DNA of 38,301 nucleotides from Candidatus Aminicenantota bacterium (GCA_011772425.1 WVZO01000400.1:47756-86056); one strand, 5' to 3'; counted from the stretch's first letter, positions 23,992 through 34,235 are shown. Notes: a model not told the origin generated them from the sequence alone. Numbers and translations are program-made.

Positions 23992-26900
23992 ATGGTAAGA
24001 AAGAAAAGAGTTTCAAAGAGATTAAAAGTTCTTCTGGGTTTTTTTTTATACTTTTATTCCTGATTGCCGGTTACTACTCGTTGAAACTCTATGTCTACGG
24101 CAAAATTAACCAAGCACTGCCAGGCAAAATCAAATTTAAGGACGTGGAACTCCGCGTCTTTCCCCTGGCTGTCAATGTCCGCAATTTAAAAGACTTCATC
24201 ATAAAGAATAAAAATATTGTCTCTTTTAGAGAGATTAATGCAGAGATTCCACTCACATCGCTGCTTTCAAAAGTTAAAACCGTCAACCTCTACGTTCTTG
24301 AACCCAAAATTGTCTTTGATAATACGTTATTTAAAAAAGGCAAACCCCTCTTTTCCAGTAAGACCCCGAAATTTAAAATTGACAGGATCAATATTATCGA
24401 TGGGGAGTTGATTTATGATACACCCAAACGGTATTTCAATTTGCTCAGGTTCAATTTAAAATCCTTTCCCCAGGAAAAGGGTACCATCTACCGCTTCACT
24501 TCTCCCCATTTAAAGATTGTATTTCCCGTCAGCAGAAAGCAAGTGAAGATAGAAGGCGCGGTGCAGGGGGAATTCAAAGAGCAGACCAATAGTTGGAAAA
24601 TTAGCAAATTCTATTGGGAAACCCGGTATGCCAGGGTGAATCTCAATGGCAGGATTTACAAAAAAGGCAGAATTGCTCTAAATGCCTACATCCAGGGCAG
24701 TGTCAGGCAAATATTGGACCCCCTGGTAAACCAATTCAGTATCCGGGATTTTATGTACGGCAATGCCAAATTAAAAAGAAGCGAAAAAGGCCTGGTTTCC
24801 ATTAATGGAGAAATCTATTCCAACCACTTTACCTGTGCCGGGGAACCTTTTAAGAACTTAAACGGAACCATACGCTGGGACAATCGCAGCAACCGGATAA
24901 TTTTAAACTCCTCTTTTTATGATGATCGCTACCAGACCAGGCTCAGGGTCGAAGCAAAGAGAAAATTGGTAAATATTTCCGCCAGGAACGCATCTGCTGC
25001 CCGGTTGACACGAATGCTCAAAATTAATGAATCAGTGCCCATCGGCGGGCTTCTAAAAGAAGGCCGGGTCTCAATAAGACGCAATATAGTAAAAGGAACG
25101 GTTCACCTGGAGAAAGATCCTGACATGTCTGCTGATCTCAACCCGGCTGAATTCAACGGCGCTGGCCAGGTGGATTTCACCTACAATTCAAAAAAGAAAT
25201 CCGTTCTTTTCTCCACCCCCGGACTGCAAACAGAGTTCGGAAAATTAACCGTATTGAAAGGCAGCCACACTCCCAAAGAGAAAACCCAATTAGACCTCTA
25301 TTTTAAAGGCTCTATTAATGAGTGCGCCTTCCTGGATAAATACACCACGTTTTACATCAATTTGCCCTTAAAAGACTGGAAATTGAGAAAGGGAAATGGA
25401 ACCATTGACGCACATGTGCAGAAAATAAATGACGATTACTTTGTTGAAGGGGACCTCTTGCTGCGGAATTTTTATACCTGCGGTGAAAAACTCGATACAT
25501 TAAAGGGACATATCAGCACCAAAAGGAATATCACCCGGGGAACATTCACCGCCGTGGATAAGGACCTGGAAGGAGAAGCAGACCTCTTCATTGATTCCCA
25601 AAAAGAAGATTATAGAATTAAATTCACCAACCTTAAAGGAGAAGCGAAAAAGCTTATAAACATCCTGGAATTGGACCTGGAGCTGAGAGGTCGAATGAAA
25701 GGAGATTTTGTCTACACCAGTGACTTTGCTGACACCGCCCCGTTCCTGCAAGGCAAATTCCAGGCGGATAAAATCAATTTTTACGATTTTGATTTGGAAA
25801 ACTTCAGTACAGACCTTGAATACCGGGAAAATTCCGAGGCGGTAACATTAAAAAATGTGAAGGCCCAATACATGTCCGGCATTGGTAACGCTGACGTTTA
25901 TATTAACTATAGTACTGAACAATTCAAGGTCAATGGTAAAATTTTAAACATCGATCTCCAGCGGATGAATAATCAATTTACCGGCAAATGGAATCTCTTT
26001 TTTTCCGGGCAGGGGGCATTTAACCGGGACCCCATTACCCTGACATACCAATCCGGTGATATCTACTTCTACCCGGACCAGTCCTTTACCGTCGATGGAA
26101 AAGGAGACATTTTAACGGATTTTTCCGACTACCGGCTGGAAACCCGGGGTTTTATTCGCAATGGACCGACATCTTCTCCGTTTACTGTCCGGTTGAACCA
26201 GTCCGACAGCCGCTACAGCGGCGACTTTCATGCGGATATCACCGATATCAACCTGTTGATCCCCTGGGGGGATAACAAAGGGAAGATAAACCTGGACGGA
26301 CAGATTACCACCCACAGTGATGGGGCCTTTGGGGCAGAAGGTCATGCTGATTTTAAGGGAGAATATTTGTCTTTCCCCAATTTCCCCCATACCCTGGATA
26401 ATTTTAGCGGTGACCTGATATTCAAAGACCTGGATTTTAAGCTCCGTTCCCTTAAGGGCACCATCGGTGATGGACCGGTGGAAGCCAGGGGATCTTTAAA
26501 CATCAAAAACAATCGCGTGGACCAACTTTTTCTCAGTCTGACCGGCAAAAGCATGAATGTTTACCTCATCGACCGCACTGGTTTTACCATGGATGCGGAT
26601 TTAACCCTGCGCCTCGTCAATGAAAAACTGCTGCTCTCCGGTGAGCTAAACGCCCTGGCCGGTATCTGGGAAAGAGAAGTGGATGAGGAGGTTTCATTTT
26701 ATACCAATCCCGATCTGTCGGAGAGCGGTACCACGCTGTTGGATATGTTGGAGTATGATTTGAAATTGGTGGGCAAGGACAACATGCTGGTACGCAATTC
26801 CCTGGTTGAACTCAGTGGAAGTTTTAACCTGCATCTCACCGGCAATGTTGATTTTCCTTTACTTACGGGTGTGATTGAGAGCCGCGGCGGACATCTTCTT

Positions 26901-27482
26901 TTTTCCGGCAAGAAATTTGACCTGGTAAAAGGAAAAGTTATTTTCAATAACAAATTCACCCTTGATCCGTTGGTGAATATCGAAGCCGAAGCGTTTATTA
27001 AGAATTACCGGATTCGATTCAATGTCACCGGGCTTTCTTCAAAACTGAAACCCGAGTTTCAATCATCACCCCCTCTTCCCCCCCGTGACATCTTAACATT
27101 GATCGCTGTAGGGGAATTGTTCCGGCGCCCCACCTCTACGGAGCTCAGTTCCCAGATCGGCACCGGCACCACTGATCTCATTGCCTCGGAGTTAACCGAG
27201 CAGATCAAAAAACGAACCAAAAAAATCTTTGGCGATTACCTGCTGCGCATCGATCCCAATATCAGCGGGCTTACCGGGGCGTCCCTGGAAGATACCTCCC
27301 GGGTCATCGTGGGCAAGGAGATAGTCAAGGATTTTTTAGTGGTTTACTCCACCAATTTCTCTACCCAGAGGCAGCAGGTGGTGTATGTGCATTATCAGTT
27401 AACTCCCTCAATATCATTGGTAGGAATGCGCAATGAAGAAGGACGACTCAGCATCGATCTACGATTCAGGAAACGGCGGTAA
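23992..27482 (+). CDS. tamB: TamB-like (DUF490) envelope protein, start separated by a T9 frameshift
   Basis: A protein of about 1163 residues if repaired. It has the long beta-rich AsmA/TamB pattern of many GxxxxxG-type strands, ending with a DUF490-type C-terminus (SPPLPPRDILTLIAVGELFR onwards). TamB spans the periplasm and moves lipids or outer-membrane proteins. From ATG 23992 (AGGT upstream) the frame reads MVRKKRVSKRLKVLLGFFF, a basic inner-membrane anchor start, but ends at a TGA at 24061-24063. The membrane helix (FILLFLIAGYYSL) and the rest are in the next frame. The switch point is the T9 run at 24039-24047; ten T would restore one frame. Without repair only a TTG start at 24081 lacking the anchor is available. 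It overlaps bamA by 50 bp. Confidence 0.82.
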
Positions 27483-30228
27483 AATAACAGCGGTTATTTT
27501 TCTGCTGTCGGCGTTGACCGTGACGTTGATGATGGCATGCCTTCCTATCTACCTCTACAGTGCCGATTCCCTGAAAAATTACACCATTGACCATATCTAT
27601 TTTAAATTTCCCCGCAGTGTGGAAAACGCCCTGGTATCCATGTACAAACCCCTGCTCCATTTAAAACGGGGGGATGCCTTCAATTACCGGCATATCCGCA
27701 AAAGCATGGACAATATATATAAAGTGGGGTCTTTCGATAATGTCGAAGTCTTCGTGCAAAAAAAACCCGGCAGCAAAGTGGATATTTATTTTAATATCTC
27801 CAATAAATATCTTGTCCGGGACATTAAAGTGGCAATAAAACACACCTCCAATGCTGTCGAGTACCCCATCCCCATCACCGGCTTCAGCAAACGGGACGTG
27901 AAAAAGGCCATTTTTTCCCTGCGAAAAGACACCTATTTTGAAGAAGATAAACTGGACGATGCCGTCAGGGAAGTCAACGGGTTTTTAAATTCCCGCGGCT
28001 ATTTCAACCCGAAAGTAACCCCCAGCGTCTCCAAAAACACCCGGGATTTTACCGCAGCGGTTAAAATATTGATCGAAACCGGCCAGCAAACAGTGGTAAA
28101 CAGGCTCGATTTTACCGTCACGCCGCCGGAACTGCGGAAAAAAATCAGCCGTTATTTTATTACCAGTCCCAATCCCGGCATCTATGTTCCCTTCCAGCTC
28201 AATGAAAAAATCGAAGAAGCAAAACGATTCCTAAAACGGCAGGGTTATTACTTCCCTGAGATCACGGTCAAGGAGCAATTCCTGGACCCTTCCCGCTCGC
28301 GGGTCAACCTGGATATCCGGGTGAATTACGGGGAGCGGTATGTGTTTAAATTTGCCGGCATGAAAAAGAAAACGGATTTGATATCCTCCATATGGCAAAA
28401 AAAAGTCTTTGAGAAGTGGGCAGAAGGGGAAAGCAAAGCCCGGATTCTTTATTACTTAAAAAACAAAGGGTACCTGAACGCAGAGGTGACCTCCAAAATA
28501 GAGAAAAACGACAACGTAAAAACCATCACGTTTTTTGTCAACAAAAAACAAAAATACGCATTGGGAAAGGTTTACTTCCAGGGTAACACATCCGTACCTG
28601 AAAAACGATTACGCAAAATTATCAAAACCGACGATTTAGTGTTTGACAAAGTATTTCACCTGCGGCTGGATCCTCTCATCGTTGACCAGGCAGTTGTGCG
28701 GTTTTATTATATTTTACAAGGGTTCCCGTCACCGCAAGTACGTCTCCAACCGGATTTTCATACCCATAAAGCGGATATCCGTTTTGTTATCGATGAAGGT
28801 AAACAATTCACCGTGGAGTCCATTCTTTTTGAAGGCAATCGTTTTTTTAATTCCCATGCCCTTTACTCCTTTATTCAAACCCGGACCAACCGTCCCTTTG
28901 TACAGCAAAAACTGACCGAAGATATCGAAAAGTTAAAAACCATTTACCACTCTTACGGCTTTGACAACATTGAAATCACCGTGGATATATCACCCGGAAC
29001 CGAAAAATCGATTTTAGTTCATATCAAAGAAGGTAAACAGTATCGTGTGGGAAGCCTGATTGTTGTCGGCGCATCCTTCTCGCAGCGCAAATTGCTTGAA
29101 ACACTCTTTCCTTTGAAAAAAGGTGATCCTTTTGATGACATTAAAATCGAATCCTTCAAAACCGATATTGAAAACAAAGCCATATTCAACCGGTTTAAAA
29201 TCGTAAAAATAGAGAAAGCACCTGACATCATTGACGTATTGATCAATGTTAACCCGGATTCCAGTAAGTATTACGGTTTTGGTATTGGCTGGGAGGAGCG
29301 AAAAGACTTCCGGGTCACTGTTGAGTACCAGGAGAGAAATATATTTAATTCTTATTCTACGCTGTCCTTCATGGCCCAATATGGACTCAAGGAAAAACGG
29401 GGTGTGCTCTCTTATGATACGCCGTATTTCTTTAGAGGTCCGTTAAATTCTTCGTTTAAAATATGGGTAGACAACGAAATATATCCCAGTTATGAATTCA
29501 ACCGTTATGGGGTGGGAGAAACCCTTATTAAAAAACTCACCCCTAACTCCTACCTGTTGGGGGCTCTGAGTTGGTACAGGACAGAGTTAACCGAACTTGA
29601 GATTTCTCCGTATGGTGTGGATGAATTAGATGACCCCTTTGACACCACGGCCCTTAACCTTTCCTTTGTAAGGGAAGGACGGGATGATTCGTTTAATCCT
29701 ACAGAGGGCAGCTTTTTTTCCTCCAGCCTGAAGCTGGGGCTGCCGGTATTTGAGAAAAATTACTCTTTTATTAAATTTTTGTGGCGCTATCAGAAGAATT
29801 TTAAGATATTAAGTAACGGCACCTTTGCTGCTTCGGTGCGTAATGGTCTTGCCTCCGGTGACATGTCCATTACGGAACGTTTTTTTGCCGGGGGATTCAA
29901 TACCTTCAGGGGGACCGGCAGGGACCGGTTGGGCCCCAGGGACCCGGAAACCGGTAAACCCAGGGGAGGTAATGCCTTTATTCTTTTTAATTTTGAAACC
30001 ACCTTTCCCATTTTGATCCTTCCTATTAGTGATCTTTATTATTCCATATTTGCCGATGTAGGCAATGTATATGGCAAGGTGAAAGATATCAGTTTAAAGC
30101 ACTTGGAGTCTGCCGTTGGTTTCAGCCTGAAATACAAAACCCATATGGGCCCGCTGCGAGTCGATGTGGCCTGGAATCTAAGAACCGGCGAGCCGGAATT
30201 TCATATCGGTATCGGAAATGTATTCTAA
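27433..30228 (+). CDS. bamA: BamA/Omp85-type outer-membrane assembly protein
   Basis: A 931-residue protein. A hydrophobic export signal follows a charged start (TAVIFLLSALTVTLMMACLP). Several POTRA domains fill about residues 50-600, with repeating units such as YFQGNTSVPEKRLRKIIKTD and ILFEGNRFFNSHALYSFIQT. The barrel (about 620-931) has RFFAGGFNTFRGTGRDRLGP, an RGF-type substrate loop, and ends in GNVF with the C-terminal aromatic residue used by outer-membrane proteins. It folds beta-barrel proteins into the outer membrane. AGGAATGCGCA precedes the ATG. The 50-bp overlap with tamB suggests coupling, and the pairing suggests it may serve as a TamA equivalent and not the main BamA; I cannot decide between these. 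Confidence 0.88.
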   Translation: MKKDDSASIYDSGNGGKITAVIFLLSALTVTLMMACLPIYLYSADSLKNYTIDHIYFKFPRSVENALVSMYKPLLHLKRGDAFNYRHIRKSMDNIYKVGSFDNVEVFVQKKPGSKVDIYFNISNKYLVRDIKVAIKHTSNAVEYPIPITGFSKRDVKKAIFSLRKDTYFEEDKLDDAVREVNGFLNSRGYFNPKVTPSVSKNTRDFTAAVKILIETGQQTVVNRLDFTVTPPELRKKISRYFITSPNPGIYVPFQLNEKIEEAKRFLKRQGYYFPEITVKEQFLDPSRSRVNLDIRVNYGERYVFKFAGMKKKTDLISSIWQKKVFEKWAEGESKARILYYLKNKGYLNAEVTSKIEKNDNVKTITFFVNKKQKYALGKVYFQGNTSVPEKRLRKIIKTDDLVFDKVFHLRLDPLIVDQAVVRFYYILQGFPSPQVRLQPDFHTHKADIRFVIDEGKQFTVESILFEGNRFFNSHALYSFIQTRTNRPFVQQKLTEDIEKLKTIYHSYGFDNIEITVDISPGTEKSILVHIKEGKQYRVGSLIVVGASFSQRKLLETLFPLKKGDPFDDIKIESFKTDIENKAIFNRFKIVKIEKAPDIIDVLINVNPDSSKYYGFGIGWEERKDFRVTVEYQERNIFNSYSTLSFMAQYGLKEKRGVLSYDTPYFFRGPLNSSFKIWVDNEIYPSYEFNRYGVGETLIKKLTPNSYLLGALSWYRTELTELEISPYGVDELDDPFDTTALNLSFVREGRDDSFNPTEGSFFSSSLKLGLPVFEKNYSFIKFLWRYQKNFKILSNGTFAASVRNGLASGDMSITERFFAGGFNTFRGTGRDRLGPRDPETGKPRGGNAFILFNFETTFPILILPISDLYYSIFADVGNVYGKVKDISLKHLESAVGFSLKYKTHMGPLRVDVAWNLRTGEPEFHIGIGNVF

Positions 30229-30928
30229 GAAACGTAAATTTTTGCCACAGAGGACACAGAGATTGTGTGTCCTGTGGTTAATTATATTAAATCTCACGGC
30301 CGCGTCCATAACAGCCGTGGAGCCGGAAACCCAACCGGATAAAAACACCATTCTCATTGACCGGATCGCTGCTGTGGTCAATGACGAAATCATCACCCTC
30401 ACCGACATTGATAAAGCCGTCCAGTTTTGTCCCGGTTTCAATAAGAAACAAGAATCCGAAGAGGAATTTTATGCCAGGGTATTGCAAGATTTGATCAATT
30501 ACAAAGTGGTTTACCTGGAATACAAAAATGATTTCGAGCTTCAAGAGGAGGATTACGCCCAGGTGCAAACCGCCGTCATCGAGAAGTTCGGTTCTTTGGA
30601 TAAATTAATGATCCGTTTGAATACCTTTGATATGGACTGGCCGGATTTTAAGGCATATATCCGGGAGAAGGTGGTCTATGAAAAAGTGTTAAAAAAACGT
30701 CTCCAGGTCAACATTACCATTAATTTTAAAGAAATTGAGACTTTTTACAATAATGAGTACCTTCCTCAGCAGAAACGGTTGGACTTGAAGCCGCTTTCCC
30801 TGATTGAAATGTTTCCCCGGATTGAGAACCATCTCCGGAAAGTAAGAACTCAGCAAAAGCTTGCCCAATGGTTGGTAGAAATCCGTTCATCCTATAAAAT
30901 AGAAAATAAGTTATTGAAGGAAAAGTAG
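30218..30928 (+). CDS. SurA N-terminal-like periplasmic chaperone without a PPIase domain
   Basis: A 236-residue exported protein. After a signal peptide (CVLWLIILNLTAASITA) comes RIAAVVNDEIITLTDIDKAV, the classic start of SurA/PrsA-type chaperones. A helical domain follows (LQDLINYKVVYLEYKN, then VYEKVLKKRLQVNITI). The prolyl isomerase (parvulin) domains are absent and the chain ends with the helix that closes the SurA core (QQKLAQWLVEIRSSYK). It likely carries nascent outer-membrane proteins to the adjacent Omp85 protein, an inference from family and position. The gene begins 11 bp before the bamA stop, and the signal peptide's N-region is encoded by a repeat hairpin (30245-30277). Confidence 0.8.
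   Translation: MYSKKRKFLPQRTQRLCVLWLIILNLTAASITAVEPETQPDKNTILIDRIAAVVNDEIITLTDIDKAVQFCPGFNKKQESEEEFYARVLQDLINYKVVYLEYKNDFELQEEDYAQVQTAVIEKFGSLDKLMIRLNTFDMDWPDFKAYIREKVVYEKVLKKRLQVNITINFKEIETFYNNEYLPQQKRLDLKPLSLIEMFPRIENHLRKVRTQQKLAQWLVEIRSSYKIENKLLKEK
30245..30277 (+). repeat. CCACAGAGGACACA hairpin at the start of the SurA-like gene
   Basis: CCACAG and GGACACA pair with TGTGTCC and CTGTGG with a small bulge. The word is of a type common in bacterial spacers, but here it is translated as PQRTQRLCVLW. Confidence 0.6.
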
Positions 30929-30937
30929 AGGTGCCTT

Positions 30938-31939
30938 ATGAGTCTTTTTGAAAGTAAAAAGCTGGATTTCGCGCCGCAAAAGAAATTCATTAAAGACCTG
31001 CAAGTGGGAGAAAAAACCCAGGGGTATTACAAAGTATTGAATATTAGCAAGAAAAATAAACGGGATGGCAGTGCTTTCCTGGCTTTGGAGTTAATGGATA
31101 AGACCGGCAGAATCCCTGCTAAAATCTGGGATAATGCCGAGCATTATTTCAGCATCATCCGGGAGGGAGAGATTTACAGGATTAACGGCTATGTGAATGA
31201 ATATATGAACCGGAAAGAGATCAAAGTGGATGGTTTGAGGGCGATTTCTTCCTCGGATAGGGATTTTGATCAAAATGATTTTATTGAAAAGCCTGCTTTT
31301 GATACGGAGAAATTGTTCCGGGACATGATAGAGACCATCAAATCAAACCTCACCAACCCTTATTTGCTCCAGTTGGTTGATCTTTTTTCAACGCAGTACG
31401 GCGAAACGTTCAAGACCCATTACGGTGCGCAAAAGATTCATCATGCCTATGTGGGTGGTCTTTTGCAGCACACCCATTCCATGGTTAAATTGGCTATTTA
31501 TTGTGCTCATCACTACTCCCTGGACAAAGAGCTGCTGCTCATGGGTGTGCTATTTCATGATATCGGTAAGATGTTTGAGTTCGATATTTCTCCTACTGTG
31601 TCCACCACGATGGAGGGGGGGCTTCTGGGTCATATTGCTGTGGGTAATGCTAAATTCCTGGAGTTGGCCGGTAAAATTCCCGGTTTTCCTGGGGAATTAA
31701 GTTGTAAGATTCAGCATTTAATTATTTCGCATCATGGTGAGAAGGAGTTCGGGTCGCCTGAGGTGCCTAAAATCCCTGAAGCTTATGTGCTTCATATCCT
31801 GGACTTATTGGATTCCCGGTTAAAGATTTTTGAAGAAGTAGCAGCTAATACAGAGACCAAGGGGCTTTTTTCCGATTATATACACGTGTTGGACCGGCGG
31901 TTGTATGTGCCCCCCAAAGGCGAAAACAGTGAGTCGTGA
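30938..31939 (+). CDS. YhaM-like 3'-5' exoribonuclease/HD phosphohydrolase (OB + HD)
   Basis: A 333-residue protein. Residues about 15-105 form an OB-fold nucleic-acid-binding domain (FLALELMDKTGRIPAKIWDN). The HD domain follows, with HHAYVGGLLQHTHSMVKLA, LFHDIGKMFEF (His-Asp) and IISHHGEKEFGSPEVPK, then LDLLDSRL at the end. This is the YhaM/CBF1 layout, which degrades RNA or single-stranded DNA from the 3' end with divalent metal. The ATG is 10 bp after the previous stop, with AGGTGCC near. It overlaps no gene but is 2 bp from the next start, so it belongs to the tamB-bamA run. Confidence 0.88.
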   Translation: MSLFESKKLDFAPQKKFIKDLQVGEKTQGYYKVLNISKKNKRDGSAFLALELMDKTGRIPAKIWDNAEHYFSIIREGEIYRINGYVNEYMNRKEIKVDGLRAISSSDRDFDQNDFIEKPAFDTEKLFRDMIETIKSNLTNPYLLQLVDLFSTQYGETFKTHYGAQKIHHAYVGGLLQHTHSMVKLAIYCAHHYSLDKELLLMGVLFHDIGKMFEFDISPTVSTTMEGGLLGHIAVGNAKFLELAGKIPGFPGELSCKIQHLIISHHGEKEFGSPEVPKIPEAYVLHILDLLDSRLKIFEEVAANTETKGLFSDYIHVLDRRLYVPPKGENSES

Positions 31940-31941
31940 TA

Positions 31942-32244
31942 ATGAGTGCCCTCCCTAAACCGCCCTGTCCTCAATGTGGTTCCGGCAATGTACTTCCATT
32001 CGAGGATGAAGAAGCTCACAAGAGTGATGCAACTCTTTTCATTGTGTTTTTATCTGCTTTTTTATTGATCACCGGGTATTTGATATTTATGATTTCTTCT
32101 TATATATTTTTTCCGGCGGTGGTATTTCTATCTATTATAATCACCACGCGGATGATCAATCGGCGGGAGAAGGAGCGGAAGGCAATGGAAGACGTGGAAC
32201 GAAATTACATGTGTGTGGACTGCGGTGTTTTTTTCAAAAAATAA
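31942..32244 (+). CDS. Small zinc-ribbon membrane protein
   Basis: A 100-residue protein. An N-terminal zinc finger half (CPQCGSGNVLPFED) precedes two membrane helices (FIVFLSAFLLITGYLIFM and FFPAVVFLSIIITTRM). A basic linker RREKERK and a closing half-finger CVDCGVFF follow, so the ends may bind one zinc from the two sides. I do not know a function. The GTG at 31936 is an alternative start that overlaps the previous stop; I prefer ATG 31942. A truncated duplicate of the second half lies at 37911-38116. Confidence 0.75.
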   Translation: MSALPKPPCPQCGSGNVLPFEDEEAHKSDATLFIVFLSAFLLITGYLIFMISSYIFFPAVVFLSIIITTRMINRREKERKAMEDVERNYMCVDCGVFFKK

Positions 32245-32250
32245 GAAAGG

Positions 32251-32302
32251 CACCACGAAGGCATTTACAATGCGGTAAAAAGCACGAAGGTAAACGAAGA
32301 TA
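32251..32302 (+). repeat. Dispersed intergenic repeat R1, copy e
   Basis: CACCACGAAG, the hairpin GCATTTACAATGC, ggtaaaaagcacgaagg. It follows the zinc-ribbon gene; the duplicate at 38117 keeps the first words of it. Confidence 0.75.
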
Positions 32303-32393
32303 GCACACCCCGGCTGCTGCGCAGCCATCCCTCTCAAGAGAGGATTTATCAAAAAATCGAGACAGGCATCAAAAACCCTTTGGTAAAATGCAA

Positions 32394-34235
32394 TCAGAAA
32401 CCATCCCAATGAAAATTCAAAACAGAATCATCGAAGATGCTGCTATAATGATGCGTTAATTCTGTTTTCTCTGTATCAGAAGAAGATTTCAAAATAACAT
32501 TTACCTTGATTTTTGGTTTTATTGAATACGCTTTAATTAGAAGCTCTCTAATATCGTGGTCTGAAATAGGGAGCGAATAGCCGATGAAAATCAACTCATC
32601 CGCGTTGGATAGATGGAAATAAATCTCTTGCATTATTATATTCAACTGAGGTACAGATTGAACCTTCAAAAATGTTGGGGATACCAGGAGCGGCAGTAAT
32701 CCTGAATTAAAATTAACATCCAGTGTTTGAAGCACCTCTATTATTTCTTTTTTGGTTTCATAGATCGCCTGGCAGTTGGCGCATTGGAAAATATTCTCAT
32801 GCTCCATAAAAGCATATATTTTTTCACAAATGGGACACAGTTTCCAATTTAAGGAGCCATGGGGTTTTAAAACCAATATTGTGGGACCGCGTTTATTATG
32901 TGTATAGGTGCGTTCAAGTGGAATTCCGTAATCAATCCAGTAACCGAGATCGATCAAAATGCGTTCGACAAGATAATCCCAATTCAAACTAATAAATTCA
33001 GTATTCCACACATTTCGCCCACCGATAAGTTTAGAAACTTTTTTTCCATATTGTTCGATGTCTTCAGGCAAAATGTCTTTATTGACAATGTATAAGATTA
33101 ATCGATCTAACGATTCTCTTATTCTAAATAACGCCGACGGATCGAAAATCCCGATATTTCGCTGCCGTAAAATCGCAGTATCTACGATGGTATAAATATC
33201 CTCAAGAGAACTGTTCCCGGGCAACCAATCTCTCCCGAAGAGAGATTTTAAAAAACCCTCAAATTTTATTCTTTTTGAAAGATGTGGGAGGTAGTATTGA
33301 GCTTTGGGTATCCCACCGCCAACAGGTTTAACGCCTCGATGCTCTCCATAGCCGGGGCCATGGCAAAAACCTTTCAAGATACCTTCTTTACATAAAATCA
33401 AAGAAAAATAACCACCGTACAAATTGATGATTTTTTTGTTTTCAAACTTCTCAAGGAATCGAATAAGTTTTTTTAAATAACCTGCACTGACTCCCGTTTC
33501 ATCAAAGTCGTCTATCCAGATAAAAAGTGTTTCGATTCCATCGATAGAATTGTATGCTTTGGCAATATCATTCATATGGGATTCTGAGAAAAAAATCTGT
33601 TTTTCCATTACAATTTCGGGTGCTATCTTCTCAGGTTTTTCAAGTTTTAACGCTTTTCGTATGGAACGTATATTCAACTGAAGCCAATCTTCTTCGTCCA
33701 AAGAAAGAAAAAAATATGGAGGGATGAGATATTTGGGTTCGATTATCTTTTCTTCATACTCTTCATGGTCACTGTAATCGTCGTAACCGTCTTCTGTCTT
33801 CTTTGACTCATAACTATTAACCAGAAAGTACTTCTGGAAATTGATAACGTTTCTTGTTAATTCATCAATGCTATTCTTGAGATCAGGAGGGTATAAACGT
33901 TCCATATCATTTATTATAGTTGATACGGGTTCACCATATTCTGATAGAAGCGTATGAACAGAATTCTTAAGCAGGGTTACTTTTGTACCGTTTTTTATTT
34001 TTTCCGAAGAATAATACTTGATGGGATCAAACTGCACAATATATGTTTGGGGATCAATAAAAAAGTCGATATCCGGGAAACTGGCAAAAAGCATTCCATA
34101 TATGGAAGCAGGAGTGTGGGCAATCACATTTGCATTCATTGTCAGGCCTGAAGTTTTTCCTCTTATAGACCTATTCCTCAATATCTTGGCTTCCTTGTTT
34201 GAGCCAAACCTGATGTAGTGATTTATTGGCTGCAT
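32394..34235 (-). CDS. Two-part protein: unknown N-terminal half with a SIR2-like C-terminal half
   Basis: A 613-residue protein. The C-terminal part carries a SIR2-like signature: ISLNWDYLVERIL (Asn418), KPHGSLNWK (His459), a zinc ribbon C467-x2-C470 ... C485-x2-C488, and LIFIGYSLPISDHDI. Asn and His are the NAD-cleaving pair of SIR2 proteins. The early GAGxS nucleotide loop normally upstream is not visible. The N-terminal half is separate: FFLSLDEEDWLQLN, IWIDDFDETGVSAGYLKKLI and GFCHGPGYGEHRGVKPVGGG resemble a TIM-barrel-like uncharacterised family (perhaps the Beta_protein type), but I cannot assign it. It overlaps the nuclease-like gene by 13 bp. SIR2 domains in defence systems deplete NAD on infection; that role is inferred here. 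Confidence 0.75.
   Translation of the reverse strand: MQPINHYIRFGSNKEAKILRNRSIRGKTSGLTMNANVIAHTPASIYGMLFASFPDIDFFIDPQTYIVQFDPIKYYSSEKIKNGTKVTLLKNSVHTLLSEYGEPVSTIINDMERLYPPDLKNSIDELTRNVINFQKYFLVNSYESKKTEDGYDDYSDHEEYEEKIIEPKYLIPPYFFLSLDEEDWLQLNIRSIRKALKLEKPEKIAPEIVMEKQIFFSESHMNDIAKAYNSIDGIETLFIWIDDFDETGVSAGYLKKLIRFLEKFENKKIINLYGGYFSLILCKEGILKGFCHGPGYGEHRGVKPVGGGIPKAQYYLPHLSKRIKFEGFLKSLFGRDWLPGNSSLEDIYTIVDTAILRQRNIGIFDPSALFRIRESLDRLILYIVNKDILPEDIEQYGKKVSKLIGGRNVWNTEFISLNWDYLVERILIDLGYWIDYGIPLERTYTHNKRGPTILVLKPHGSLNWKLCPICEKIYAFMEHENIFQCANCQAIYETKKEIIEVLQTLDVNFNSGLLPLLVSPTFLKVQSVPQLNIIMQEIYFHLSNADELIFIGYSLPISDHDIRELLIKAYSIKPKIKVNVILKSSSDTEKTELTHHYSSIFDDSVLNFHWDGF

Noticed and set aside
32394..34235. 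Thoeris ThsA or a DSR-type single-gene system
   Set aside because: The N-terminal half and the nuclease and YwgA-like neighbours do not fit, and there is no TIR partner next to it.
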